Shown here piece by piece: positions 1-5,541 of a DNA stretch of 7,774 nucleotides. Position numbers and translations under genes: made by a program. The stretch is taken from the NCBI GenBank assembly GCA_026193735.1, contig JAPHUJ010000262.1, forward strand, positions 1 through 7,774, written 5' to 3'. Every line of letters starts with the position of its first letter. Position 1 is the first letter of the stretch. The notes beneath the pieces were generated by a model, which saw only the letters and a list, made by a program, of their open reading frames with translations, was not told the DNA's origin and made no database searches. The DNA comes from Sulfurovum sp. Its GTDB lineage: Bacteria; Campylobacterota; Campylobacteria; Campylobacterales; Sulfurovaceae.

Positions 1-869
1 ATAATATTTTTAAACTCTTCCATAAAGGCACTCAATAGTTCATTATTAATAGACCCTGATGTATCTATAGCGACACTGAGACTCAGAGTGTCACTGGTTA
101 AAGAAGGTAGAAAAAAACCACGGTGAATATGCTTTTTATTAGGTGGCATAAATGAATAATTGTTACGCATATGACGGTTGATAGCATTGTAAAGTTCAAA
201 ACGCCAGTCAACGTCATTGACTTTTATTTTTTTTGCAAGGCGATCTAATCCTGATGGCATAGCACTTTTTCGTTGTGACAATTCCTGTGATACTGACTCA
301 GCATAGTTCCATTGGGATTCTGTTTCAGGATCGATTTCTTCGTCTATGTTTTCAATATTTGAAAAGACATCGATATCTTTATTGTCTTCGCTGTTTGATA
401 ATGCCTCGGCTGCAAGGTTTTGATTGGGAAGAACATTGTCATTATCAAATGCATCAGGGATATCAGCAAAATGTGCCTTTTTGAGTGCATCGTATATCTC
501 TTCAGCATACATACCTTTATACTCATCATTGAAGTTAGCGCCCTGTGGTATGGACACACCGTTTTGATGCAGTAAATTGTTAATGGCATAATCAGTGGAG
601 AGTTGCCAAAGTGAACCACGTCGATCAAGACGGCGTTGTTGATGTGAAAGTACATGATGCATAACACAGTTAGTTAAGATAAACATGATCTCATCTATGT
701 TACGTCTGGCCATGAACTCTGGATTATATAAAAACCGTTTTCCATTACTGGCATAGGCATTGATCTTTGCACTGCTCTCATGTTTAAGCCTTGACGCAAG
801 CATACCAAAGTAGGGGTGCTTTATCGTAAGTTGACTTTTGGCTTTAATAAGAAGATCTTCGCTTTGCAT
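1..869 (-). CDS. Putative metallopeptidase-like (DUF2201-type) / VWA-domain protein, partial
   Basis: The gene starts inside the window and leaves it at the left edge; about 289 residues are visible. The N-terminal half resembles the DUF2201 putative metallopeptidase domain: residues 71-80 read HHVLSHQQRR, followed by a STDYAINNLL segment typical of that family. The HVLSH core (72-76) keeps an HxxxH pair but lacks the Glu of HExxH, so peptidase activity is doubtful. An acidic Asn/Asp/Glu-rich linker (about 150-200) follows. At 266-273 the start of a VWA-like domain carries the metal-ion-dependent adhesion motif DTSGS (DxSxS, 269-273). Its ATG overlaps the stop of the upstream AAA+ ATPase (TAATG), so the two are probably translationally coupled. 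MoxR ATPases commonly pair with VWA partners to remodel proteins or insert metals. That role here is inference; the missing C-terminus should hold the rest of the VWA fold. Confidence 0.82.
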   Translation of the reverse strand, partial: MQSEDLLIKAKSQLTIKHPYFGMLASRLKHESSAKINAYASNGKRFLYNPEFMARRNIDEIMFILTNCVMHHVLSHQQRRLDRRGSLWQLSTDYAINNLLHQNGVSIPQGANFNDEYKGMYAEEIYDALKKAHFADIPDAFDNDNVLPNQNLAAEALSNSEDNKDIDVFSNIENIDEEIDPETESQWNYAESVSQELSQRKSAMPSGLDRLAKKIKVNDVDWRFELYNAINRHMRNNYSFMPPNKKHIHRGFFLPSLTSDTLSLSVAIDTSGSINNELLSAFMEEFKNI

Positions 870-1870
870 TAGTGTAATAACGTATTGAATTTACGCATCC
901 AAAGCGTCCAACTGTCTACATGATCCAGTTCAATATGACGCTCTCTAAGATCTTGTATGATCATCACAGCAAACTCTCCTGGAAGACCCAGTGTATATAT
1001 GATCAGGTTATTGAGTTTTTTTGAACTGGTATAGTCATCTATCCGCATCGAGAGCGCTGTACAAAGTATGTGAAGTGTTGCTGCCTCAGTGGGAATGTCG
1101 ATACATGTTCCCTCAAATATCCCGTCTAGATCAGGTAAGCTTCCTGCTACGGATCTAAATCCTAAAAATGAAGCTGCCAGTTCTTCACCAATAGCACCCG
1201 ATACCAATGGCATAATGAGATCTGCATCAGGCTCGGAAGCGAGTATCTCATTGACATATTCCCATGTACGCGGCGTGGCAAACGAACGACTGTCATCTTG
1301 AGTGTTAAAAGAGAAGAGAGCATCAGGACGATGGCCTATAAATGAGATGATGCTCACATCTATATCTACATCTCTTGCCCAACTTTGCCACTCTTTGACG
1401 TTTGCTTCCATCTCTAGATGGACAAAACGGTTTGCAAGTGGCGCTGCCATACGAAAGACAACACCACGGTCACTTTCACGGTTACCCGCAGCAACGATAG
1501 CCCAACCCTCTGGCAAAGTGTACTCACCTATCTTCCTGTCTAAGATGAGCTGATAGGCAGAAGCTTGTACCATGGGAGCAGCGGTATTAAGTTCATCCAA
1601 AAAGAGTATGCCTTTCTTCTGGCTTCCATCAGGTAAGAAGGAAGGGGGTGCCCATACGGCTGTATCTTTTTTTGTATCAAAAAAAGGAATACCTCGAAGA
1701 TCTGTCGGGTCAAGTAATGAGAGACGCAGATCAATACAGGCAATGCCCTGGTCTTTAGCAATTTGCGCTACGATAGAAGATTTTCCTATCCCCGGAGGTC
1801 CCCATAAAAAGACGGGGACTTTTCTTTCACACAAATATTCAAGTGATCTTTTTGCACTTTGGGGGTTCAT
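869..1870 (-). CDS. MoxR-family AAA+ ATPase
   Basis: A 333-residue cytoplasmic AAA+ ATPase. Visible motifs in order: Walker A GPPGIGKS (24-31), Walker B ILFLDE (88-93), sensor-1 region AAGNRESDRG with Asn130, a candidate arginine finger in ANRF (Arg148), and a sensor-2-like ATPRTW (198-203). The length and the early Walker A fit the compact MoxR group. The ATG at 1870 is preceded by AAGGAACACT, a good ribosome binding site, and begins directly before the conserved N-terminal helix. The stop overlaps the start of the VWA/DUF2201 gene by one base, a typical MoxR-VWA operon. Such pairs (CbbQ/CbbO, NorQ/NorD, Mg-chelatase I/D) use ATP to activate or load metals into a target enzyme. The target here is unknown; the nif neighbourhood makes a nitrogenase-related client possible but unproven. 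Confidence 0.92.
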   Translation of the reverse strand: MNPQSAKRSLEYLCERKVPVFLWGPPGIGKSSIVAQIAKDQGIACIDLRLSLLDPTDLRGIPFFDTKKDTAVWAPPSFLPDGSQKKGILFLDELNTAAPMVQASAYQLILDRKIGEYTLPEGWAIVAAGNRESDRGVVFRMAAPLANRFVHLEMEANVKEWQSWARDVDIDVSIISFIGHRPDALFSFNTQDDSRSFATPRTWEYVNEILASEPDADLIMPLVSGAIGEELAASFLGFRSVAGSLPDLDGIFEGTCIDIPTEAATLHILCTALSMRIDDYTSSKKLNNLIIYTLGLPGEFAVMIIQDLRERHIELDHVDSWTLWMRKFNTLLH

Positions 1871-1906
1871 AGTGTTCCTTCATTATTAGAGTCATATTCT
1901 ATATAG

Positions 1907-1922
1907 TGCAATTATGATGCGA
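1907..1922 (-). promoter_or_regulatory. Candidate degenerate sigma-54 (-24/-12) promoter for the MoxR/VWA unit
   Basis: On the minus strand the sequence reads TCGCATCATAATTGCA. It has the -12 TTGCA and the -24 G, but CG instead of the usual GG. Predicted transcription start is near 1896, leaving a leader of about 26 bases before the ATG at 1870. The TGT-N10-ACA element at 2005-2020 lies about 115 bp upstream, a normal enhancer distance. The deviation at -25 keeps confidence low; a sigma-70 type -10 in the AT-rich TATATAG stretch beside it is an alternative. Confidence 0.35.
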
Positions 1923-2004
1923 AGCTATGTCTAGATAAATATTTTGATATATACACTATATAAGAGGTTTATTTAGAGGTAAAAGATGATTTTTTGAATA
2001 AATA

Positions 2005-2020
2005 TGTACATTTTACGACA
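2005..2020. promoter_or_regulatory. TGT-N10-ACA palindrome, candidate NifA upstream activator site
   Basis: TGT at 2005-2007 and ACA at 2018-2020 are separated by exactly ten bases, the classical NifA enhancer spacing. It lies between the divergent MoxR and acidic-ORF/hemerythrin units, about 115 bp from the predicted minus-strand start and about 57 bp from the plus-strand one. A GACA-TTTT-TGTC inverted repeat (2017-2028) and a direct repeat of ACATTTT (2008-2014, 2018-2024) overlap it. Such a short motif can occur by chance in AT-rich DNA. Confidence 0.4.
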
Positions 2021-2043
2021 TTTTTGTCTTATTTTTGTAGAGT

Positions 2044-2059
2044 AAGTACAAGAATTGCA
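2044..2059 (+). promoter_or_regulatory. Candidate sigma-54 promoter for acidic ORF and hemerythrin
   Basis: Reads AAGTACAAGAATTGCA. It has the TTGCA -12 box, correct 10-base spacing and a GTAC -24 core like the nifE promoter, but AG rather than GG at -25/-24. Predicted start is near 2070, about 59 bases before the acidic ORF. A TTGTA-N7-TACAA inverted repeat (2035-2051) overlaps the -24 element and could be a repressor or activator site. Confidence 0.4.
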
Positions 2060-2128
2060 TATTTTAGAGATTTTTTATTGGAATGTTATTTGTATAGTGT
2101 TTGATAACTTAAATAAAAAGGATATGAG

Positions 2129-2266
2129 ATGTATGAATGTAACATTATAGAAGTAGAAGATTTTGGATTTAATCATTATATCCATCATATTGATGAAGAT
2201 GAGTTTTGTAATTATAATGAAGAAATTGATCTAATAGAATGTGATGAAGATATCATATGGGATTGA
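2129..2266 (+). CDS. Small, very acidic hypothetical protein (45 aa)
   Basis: A short ORF of 45 codons plus TGA. It has a good ribosome binding site (AAGGA at 2118-2122, six bases before the ATG). The predicted product has 16 Asp/Glu residues, no Lys or Arg at all, three Cys (4, 27, 38) and three His (16, 19, 20). The only Trp is next to last. There is no signal peptide or membrane segment. It sits 40 bases before the hemerythrin gene on the same strand and behind a candidate sigma-54 promoter, so it is probably the first gene of that unit. No family is recognised. The Cys, His and carboxylate content could suit metal binding, but that is only inference. Being short, it could also be a leader peptide or a chance ORF. 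Confidence 0.5.
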   Translation: MYECNIIEVEDFGFNHYIHHIDEDEFCNYNEEIDLIECDEDIIWD

Positions 2267-2312
2267 TCAATATGAATATGATATATGAATATTTTTTCAA
2301 CAATGAGTGTCA

Positions 2313-2699
2313 ATGATCGATGAATTATTATTGGGCATTGATGCTATGGATGAAAAGCATGATGAATTTTTAGATATTTTGTCTTATATGAAATTATCGC
2401 CCAAGTGTGAATTTTTAACTCTTTTTGAAGAGATGATCACACAAACAAAAGAGCATTTCGCTTTAGAAGAACATTTGATGCATGAGCATGATTTTTATGG
2501 ATTGACAGAACACTTGCAAGAGCATCAGACTCTTTTGGACGAGATGGAACATTTTTATATGAGAGCTAAAAAAATGCCGGTATTTGGACAATCCTATATT
2601 AATGAGTATGCCTATGAAAAGTTCAAACGGCATGTGACCAATATTGATTCACAATTGGCAATGTTTTTAAAAGAAAAAGACTTAACGGGCATCTCGTAG
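2313..2699 (+). CDS. Bacteriohemerythrin (single-domain hemerythrin-family protein)
   Basis: A cytoplasmic protein of about 128 residues that should fold as a four-helix bundle with a di-iron site binding O2 reversibly. Counting from the ATG at 2313, all seven ligands are in place: His16 (in MDEKHDEF), His48 and Glu52 (in KEHFALEEHLM), His67 and His71 (in LTEHLQEHQTLL), and His107 and Asp112 (in FKRHVTNID). The length matches stand-alone bacteriohemerythrins. An in-frame stop lies just before a GTG at 2307, so the start is either that GTG or the ATG at 2313; neither has a strong ribosome binding site. The 3' end overlaps the opposite-strand ankyrin gene by 18 bases. In a nif region it might scavenge or deliver O2 to protect nitrogenase; this is inference. 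Confidence 0.9.
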   Translation: MIDELLLGIDAMDEKHDEFLDILSYMKLSPKCEFLTLFEEMITQTKEHFALEEHLMHEHDFYGLTEHLQEHQTLLDEMEHFYMRAKKMPVFGQSYINEYAYEKFKRHVTNIDSQLAMFLKEKDLTGIS

Positions 2700-3119
2700 T
2701 ATTTTTAGGATCTGTGGTGTAACTGCAAGATCCAGGGCAGTAAAGTCATCGGGACTTTTGATACTGACATCTGCACCTGCATTGACCAACATTTCTACCA
2801 TTTCTTTTTTTCCGCTGGATGAGGCATACATGAGTGACGTGACACCATTGACATTGGGTGTATCTATCTCGATACCTGCATTAATAAGCAAAGAGAGTAC
2901 CTTAGGGTTTTCTCCAAAACAGGCTAGCCACAGTGCGGTATTACCATCTATATTTAACAAAGAAATATCGGCACCGGCATCCAACAGTTGTGCTACTATG
3001 ACAGCATTTCCTTCTCTTGATGCTTTCATTAAAGCCGTATTTCCATAGTTTCCCTGAAGATCGATATCATTCGGGGAATAAGCGTTTTCTTTAAGCCATG
3101 CTAATGTATTTTCATCCAC
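2682..3119 (-). CDS. Ankyrin-repeat protein
   Basis: A 145-residue protein made almost entirely of ankyrin repeats. Three full repeats lie at about 24-55, 57-88 and 90-121, each with the NTALxxA or TSLMYA helix start and the LLxAGADI-type helix end. A partial fourth repeat starts at 123 (DDFTALDLA). The N-terminal 20 residues form a capping helix. No signal peptide is seen, so it is probably a cytosolic protein-binding module. The start is a GTG at 3119, chosen because AGGAGG lies seven bases upstream and no in-frame ATG is near. It begins 17 bases after small protein A and is likely its operon partner. Ankyrin genes occur in some nif clusters, but a partner cannot be named from this sequence. 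Confidence 0.9.
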   Translation of the reverse strand: MDENTLAWLKENAYSPNDIDLQGNYGNTALMKASREGNAVIVAQLLDAGADISLLNIDGNTALWLACFGENPKVLSLLINAGIEIDTPNVNGVTSLMYASSSGKKEMVEMLVNAGADVSIKSPDDFTALDLAVTPQILKILRDAR

Positions 3120-3136
3120 TGCTGTTCCTCCTTATA

Positions 3137-3325
3137 TTATTTATTTTGATTGTTTTGTCGCTTAAGTTGCTTTACCAAATGAAAAAAACACTCTGTATTC
3201 CTAAAATAATAAGTGTTGTTTTCAAATGATATCCTGTCATTGTGATACTTTTGTACAAGTCTTGCTTCTTCAAGATCCACTTCATAGTGGCTATCACAGT
3301 GCTGGCAAAAAATTCTTGTATTCAT
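3137..3325 (-). CDS. Small CxxC protein A (62 aa), paralogue of the divergent zinc-ribbon protein B
   Basis: The reading frame is open further upstream, but the ATG at 3325 is preferred. It has AAAGGATA just before it, and the residues after it (MNTRIFCQHCDSHYEVD) match the N-terminus of the divergent protein B (MDTYFYCQNCDAKITVD). The first metal knuckle CQHC is at 7-10. The second CxxC of a zinc ribbon is missing; the nearest substitute is Cys46-x2-His49 near a basic C-terminus (KQLKRQNNQNK). It may therefore bind zinc through C2-CH or form half a site. It is probably cotranscribed with the ankyrin gene 17 bases downstream. No named family is recognised. Confidence 0.75.
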   Translation of the reverse strand: MNTRIFCQHCDSHYEVDLEEARLVQKYHNDRISFENNTYYFRNTECFFHLVKQLKRQNNQNK

Positions 3326-3348
3326 AGTGATATCCTTTGCAAAGTTTA

Positions 3349-3364
3349 TGCAATTATTATTCCA
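3349..3364 (-). promoter_or_regulatory. Sigma-54 promoter for small protein A and ankyrin gene
   Basis: The minus strand reads TGGAATAATAATTGCA, with intact GG-N10-GC spacing and a TTGCA -12 box. The predicted start, near 3338, falls right at the ribosome binding site, giving a leader of about 12 bases before the ATG at 3325. Confidence 0.55.
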
Positions 3365-3367
3365 AAT

Positions 3368-3383
3368 AAGAATAATAATTGCA
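3368..3383 (+). promoter_or_regulatory. Candidate sigma-54 promoter for zinc-ribbon protein B
   Basis: The plus strand reads AAGAATAATAATTGCA, the mirror of the opposite promoter except that -25/-24 is AG instead of GG. Predicted start is near 3394, just before AAAAGGA and 13 bases before the ATG at 3407. It may be weaker than its partner. Confidence 0.4.
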
Positions 3384-3406
3384 TTTATATATTTAAAAGG
3401 ATTATA

Positions 3407-3610
3407 ATGGATACGTATTTTTATTGTCAAAACTGTGATGCTAAGATCACAGTAGATCAGTTGGCATTACTCAATGAAGGAAAGTGCCCAGAGTGTGGAT
3501 CACATGAAGGATACTCTACAATGTCTAAAAAAGAGGGAGACCCTTTTTTGACTACAACGATCATCAACGATACAGAGTTGCTCTCCAAAGCACTGGGAGA
3601 AGAGAGTTGA
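3407..3610 (+). CDS. Small zinc-ribbon protein B (67 aa)
   Basis: A 67-residue protein with a classical zinc ribbon: CQNC at 7-10 and CPEC at 27-30, likely holding one structural Zn2+. A polar tail follows (TTTIINDTELLSKALGEES). The start is the ATG at 3407 with AAAAGGA five bases before it; the frame is open upstream, but those codons run through the palindrome and antisense to protein A. Its first 17 residues match those of protein A, and the DNA around both start codons is also alike, so the two are an inverted duplication in which B kept the full ribbon. It ends 23 bases before the convergent aldo/keto reductase stop. No specific function is recognised; a small accessory or regulatory metal protein is possible. 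Confidence 0.8.
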   Translation: MDTYFYCQNCDAKITVDQLALLNEGKCPECGSHEGYSTMSKKEGDPFLTTTIINDTELLSKALGEES

Positions 3611-3633
3611 AGGTTAGTAAGAAAGAACAGATG

Positions 3634-4482
3634 CTATAGCAGCAGTAAATTTATACTTGCCGCTTCATCATCATCAAGTTCAAAATCAAAGAGACTCATA
3701 TCATCTTTCATATGTGTTTCCGAGGTGGTACCTGTTAAAGGTACGATGTCTATTTGTATCAGAAAACGAAAAAATATTTGAGATGCAGTACGTTTGTATT
3801 TGGCTCCAAGGGACTTGATCGTATTGTGGGTGAGAATATGCGGGTTGGCTGTCAAGCTCCAGAAACTTTGATAAATGATCCCTTTATCTTTACACCAGAG
3901 ACGTAATACAAGGTCATAATCAGTTTCAGTATAAAACCTGTTCTGGACTACGTCGGGTTTAACCTTCGCTTCTTTATAGAGCCGTTCCAATACTTTTAGA
4001 TCATAACAGTTACTGATCCCTAATTGAAGTGCTCCGCCACTTTCTACGATACTCTCCATAGCTTTCCATACTTCCATAAGATTTGAAAAAGGAAAGAGCG
4101 GAGAATGCAGTAACAGTGAATCAACATAATTTGTTTTGAGGTTGGATTTTGAGATTTCAAAGGATTGTAGAACTTGGTTTGTGAGTGAAGCATTTTGATC
4201 ATAAGGTATCTTCTTGGGATCTTGTCCACTAAGGGGTGTAAACTTGGTCTGAAGATAGAGGCTTTCTCGTTTTATCCCTTGTTTAGAGAGTTTTTGAAGT
4301 GCTATACCAACACCAGCTTCGTGGTAGTGTTTAGGCTGACAGGCAGTGTCAATACCTCTGAAACCCATATTGACGGCTTCTATGACTAGCGCTTCTGTTC
4401 GTTCTTTTTTCCATGCGGTGCCATAGATGATCCTAGGCATTCTAACACCAGAAGAAGTGATAAGTGTGTTCAGGTTTTTCAT
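3634..4482 (-). CDS. Aldo/keto reductase
   Basis: A 282-residue NAD(P)H-dependent TIM-barrel oxidoreductase of the aldo/keto reductase superfamily. The catalytic tetrad can be read: Asp45 (GIDTA), Tyr53 (KHYHEAGVG), Lys80 (LQTKF) and His126 (SLLLHSP). The usual LGISN strand and a cofactor-side segment (PLTGTTSETHMKDD) near the C-terminus are also present. The spacing between Asp45 and Tyr53 includes an unusual CQPKH. The substrate is unknown. The ATG overlaps the stop of the NifX-like gene (ATGA), so it is very likely translated from the same transcript and shares its candidate sigma-54 promoter. A nif-linked role, for example in electron supply or homocitrate-type metabolism, would be speculation. 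It ends convergently with zinc-ribbon gene B; no terminator is seen in the 23-base gap. Confidence 0.93.
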   Translation of the reverse strand: MKNLNTLITSSGVRMPRIIYGTAWKKERTEALVIEAVNMGFRGIDTACQPKHYHEAGVGIALQKLSKQGIKRESLYLQTKFTPLSGQDPKKIPYDQNASLTNQVLQSFEISKSNLKTNYVDSLLLHSPLFPFSNLMEVWKAMESIVESGGALQLGISNCYDLKVLERLYKEAKVKPDVVQNRFYTETDYDLVLRLWCKDKGIIYQSFWSLTANPHILTHNTIKSLGAKYKRTASQIFFRFLIQIDIVPLTGTTSETHMKDDMSLFDFELDDDEAASINLLLL

Positions 4483-4871
4483 ACTAATTGGGAAGAAACA
4501 GCATGAAGTACAGCATCTGCTTTGTTTGAATCTCCATTATACTTTTTAATGACAACACCGTAGTTAGCCATAGCAGCGGCTGTATTTTTACAGGCACGTT
4601 TAACGATGAGAAAATCACAATCTTCCAGTACTTTTCCCATTATAAAATGTTCTTGTACGTGGGCTTCATCATTATGGTCATGGTTACAGTGATGGTCATC
4701 TTCTTCATGTTCATGGTCAAGATCAGTACGCGGGTTTTGACGTAGGTCTGCAAGTTCAAATGATTTGAACATCCCTCCGCCTTTAACGTTATATACAGCA
4801 AAATAGGGAGTATGTCCCGCATTACCGAAAAAGTTCAATGATTTGTCTTTAACGGGCACAGCAACTTTCAT
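4479..4871 (-). CDS. NifX/NifB-type dinitrogenase Fe-Mo cofactor-binding protein with His-rich insert
   Basis: A 130-residue protein of the dinitrogenase iron-molybdenum cofactor family (NifX, NafY C-terminal and NifB C-terminal type), which binds FeMo-co or its precursor in the cytoplasm. The start MKVAVPVKDKSLNFFGNAGHTPYF is typical: first beta strand, then the NaGHTPyF segment with His20. The family C-terminus follows (DCDFLIVKRACKNTAAAMANYGV). Residues 53-75 form an Asp/Glu/His insert with eight His and one Cys, longer than usual, which could hold extra metal. A longer reading from 4895 is possible, but the ATG at 4871 has AAAGGA in front and begins exactly at the domain. Its stop overlaps the aldo/keto reductase start (ATGA). 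I withhold nifX because related paralogues cannot be separated by eye. Confidence 0.88.
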   Translation of the reverse strand: MKVAVPVKDKSLNFFGNAGHTPYFAVYNVKGGGMFKSFELADLRQNPRTDLDHEHEEDDHHCNHDHNDEAHVQEHFIMGKVLEDCDFLIVKRACKNTAAAMANYGVVIKKYNGDSNKADAVLHAVSSQLV

Positions 4872-4935
4872 AGTAATTCCTTTTTCTTCTATCATAATAG
4901 AGTTTTTTTAGTTTGTCAATAGTCACTTGTTTAAA

Positions 4936-4951
4936 TGCAATTTATGTACTA
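4936..4951 (-). promoter_or_regulatory. Candidate sigma-54 promoter for the NifX-like/aldo-keto reductase unit
   Basis: The minus strand reads TAGTACATAAATTGCA: TTGCA at -12, correct spacing and GTACA at -24, with AG in place of GG. It differs from the nifE promoter (TGGTACAAAACTTGCA) at only four of sixteen positions. Predicted start is near 4925, about 54 bases before the ATG at 4871. Confidence 0.45.
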
Positions 4952-4983
4952 TCAATGGTCAAACATAATGATACTGTGATGAT

Positions 4984-5478
4984 CTATGTATTGTAGAAAT
5001 TTTGGATAATCAACAAACACGATCTTGCATCTGTTGCGACCAAGGTATGGGAAAACATCAGGTTGTGAGAAAGTCCGAAGTCTTCGATGAACTTCCCATC
5101 TAAACAGTGTGTTGCATCTTCATGAAGATTTTGTGAATTTATGAGACGCTCTTTTAATGCACAAAGATCAGCAGTATATCCAAAGACCGGTTTTCCCAAT
5201 GCTTCAGCATAACCGACTTCATAGACAGTACCTGAATCCGGTTCAAATCCTCTAAAGGGAGTGAGATTCGCCATGATCAGATCTGCTTGACGGATGAGCT
5301 CTATATTGGCCACTCTTATAGCTTCTGCCATTTTTACAGGATCATCCTCTTCGATGACGTTATCCAAAGGGAATAAGCCCTCAAAGCCAAAATCATTACA
5401 GAGTTTTTTAAGTGCTTCTCCTTGGGCTAGGGCATTTTTTTCAAAAACATCTGGACCAGCTAAATAGATTTTTTTCAT
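4984..5478 (-). CDS. Nucleoside 2-deoxyribosyltransferase family protein
   Basis: A 164-residue protein of the nucleoside 2-deoxyribosyltransferase family, which cleaves or exchanges N-glycosidic bonds of (deoxy)nucleosides and is usually cytosolic. Visible signatures: the N-terminal YLAGPDVF strand and loop (5-12), the ADLIMANLTPFRG segment (65-77), and PDSGTVYEVGYAEALGKPVFGY (80-101). Glu87 is the likely nucleophile. The length is close to the family norm. The ATG at 5478 follows AAAGGAACACT. It lies 63 bases after the GNAT gene and about 110 bases before the NifX-like gene, all on the minus strand. No sigma-54 site is seen before it, so it may be a house-cleaning passenger rather than a nif gene. 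Its nucleoside preference cannot be told from sequence. Confidence 0.9.
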   Translation of the reverse strand: MKKIYLAGPDVFEKNALAQGEALKKLCNDFGFEGLFPLDNVIEEDDPVKMAEAIRVANIELIRQADLIMANLTPFRGFEPDSGTVYEVGYAEALGKPVFGYTADLCALKERLINSQNLHEDATHCLDGKFIEDFGLSHNLMFSHTLVATDARSCLLIIQNFYNT

Positions 5479-5541
5479 AGTGTTCCTTTAAATAGCATTT
5501 CAAAGTATACAAAATCTACTTGGCTGCATACTGATATACTT

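Larger units (their letters stand above)
3348..3384. repeat. Perfect 15-bp-arm palindrome centred between divergent start codons
   Basis: The arms are 3348-3362 (ATGCAATTATTATTC) and 3370-3384 (its exact reverse complement), around a 7-base spacer. The centre, 3366, is exactly midway between the start codons of A (3325) and B (3407). Each arm contains the -12 TTGCA of an outward sigma-54-like promoter. It could also be an operator for a dimeric repressor; the ATTATTATT pattern has some Fur-box character. It is not a terminator, having no GC-rich stem and lying in a divergent promoter region. Confidence 0.85.

Noticed and set aside
344..667. Open frame of 107 codons on the minus strand
   Set aside because: It is an out-of-frame shadow of the VWA/DUF2201 gene, has no domain signature, and the overlapping frame shows clear family motifs.
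3251..3266. Another plus-strand sigma-54-like string (TTGTACAAGTCTTGCT)
   Set aside because: It lies within protein A's coding sequence, lacks GG at -24 and has no gene start at a fitting distance; it shows how easily degenerate sites arise by chance.
3348..3384. Palindrome as a Rho-independent terminator
   Set aside because: The stem is almost all A/T, it lies between divergent start codons, and no transcript should end there.
3326..3430. N-terminal extension of small protein A up to an upstream ATG
   Set aside because: The extension crosses the palindromic promoter and antisense of gene B; the inner ATG has a ribosome site and matches the paralogue's start.
3433..3452. CTGTGAT/ATCACAG inverted repeat resembling a CRP site
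   Set aside because: The spacing between TGTGA and TCACA is eight rather than six, and it is inside the coding sequence of zinc-ribbon protein B.
4872..4895. Eight-residue N-terminal extension of the NifX-like protein
   Set aside because: The codons from 4895 include the AAAGGA ribosome site for the ATG at 4871, and the family domain begins at MKVAV.
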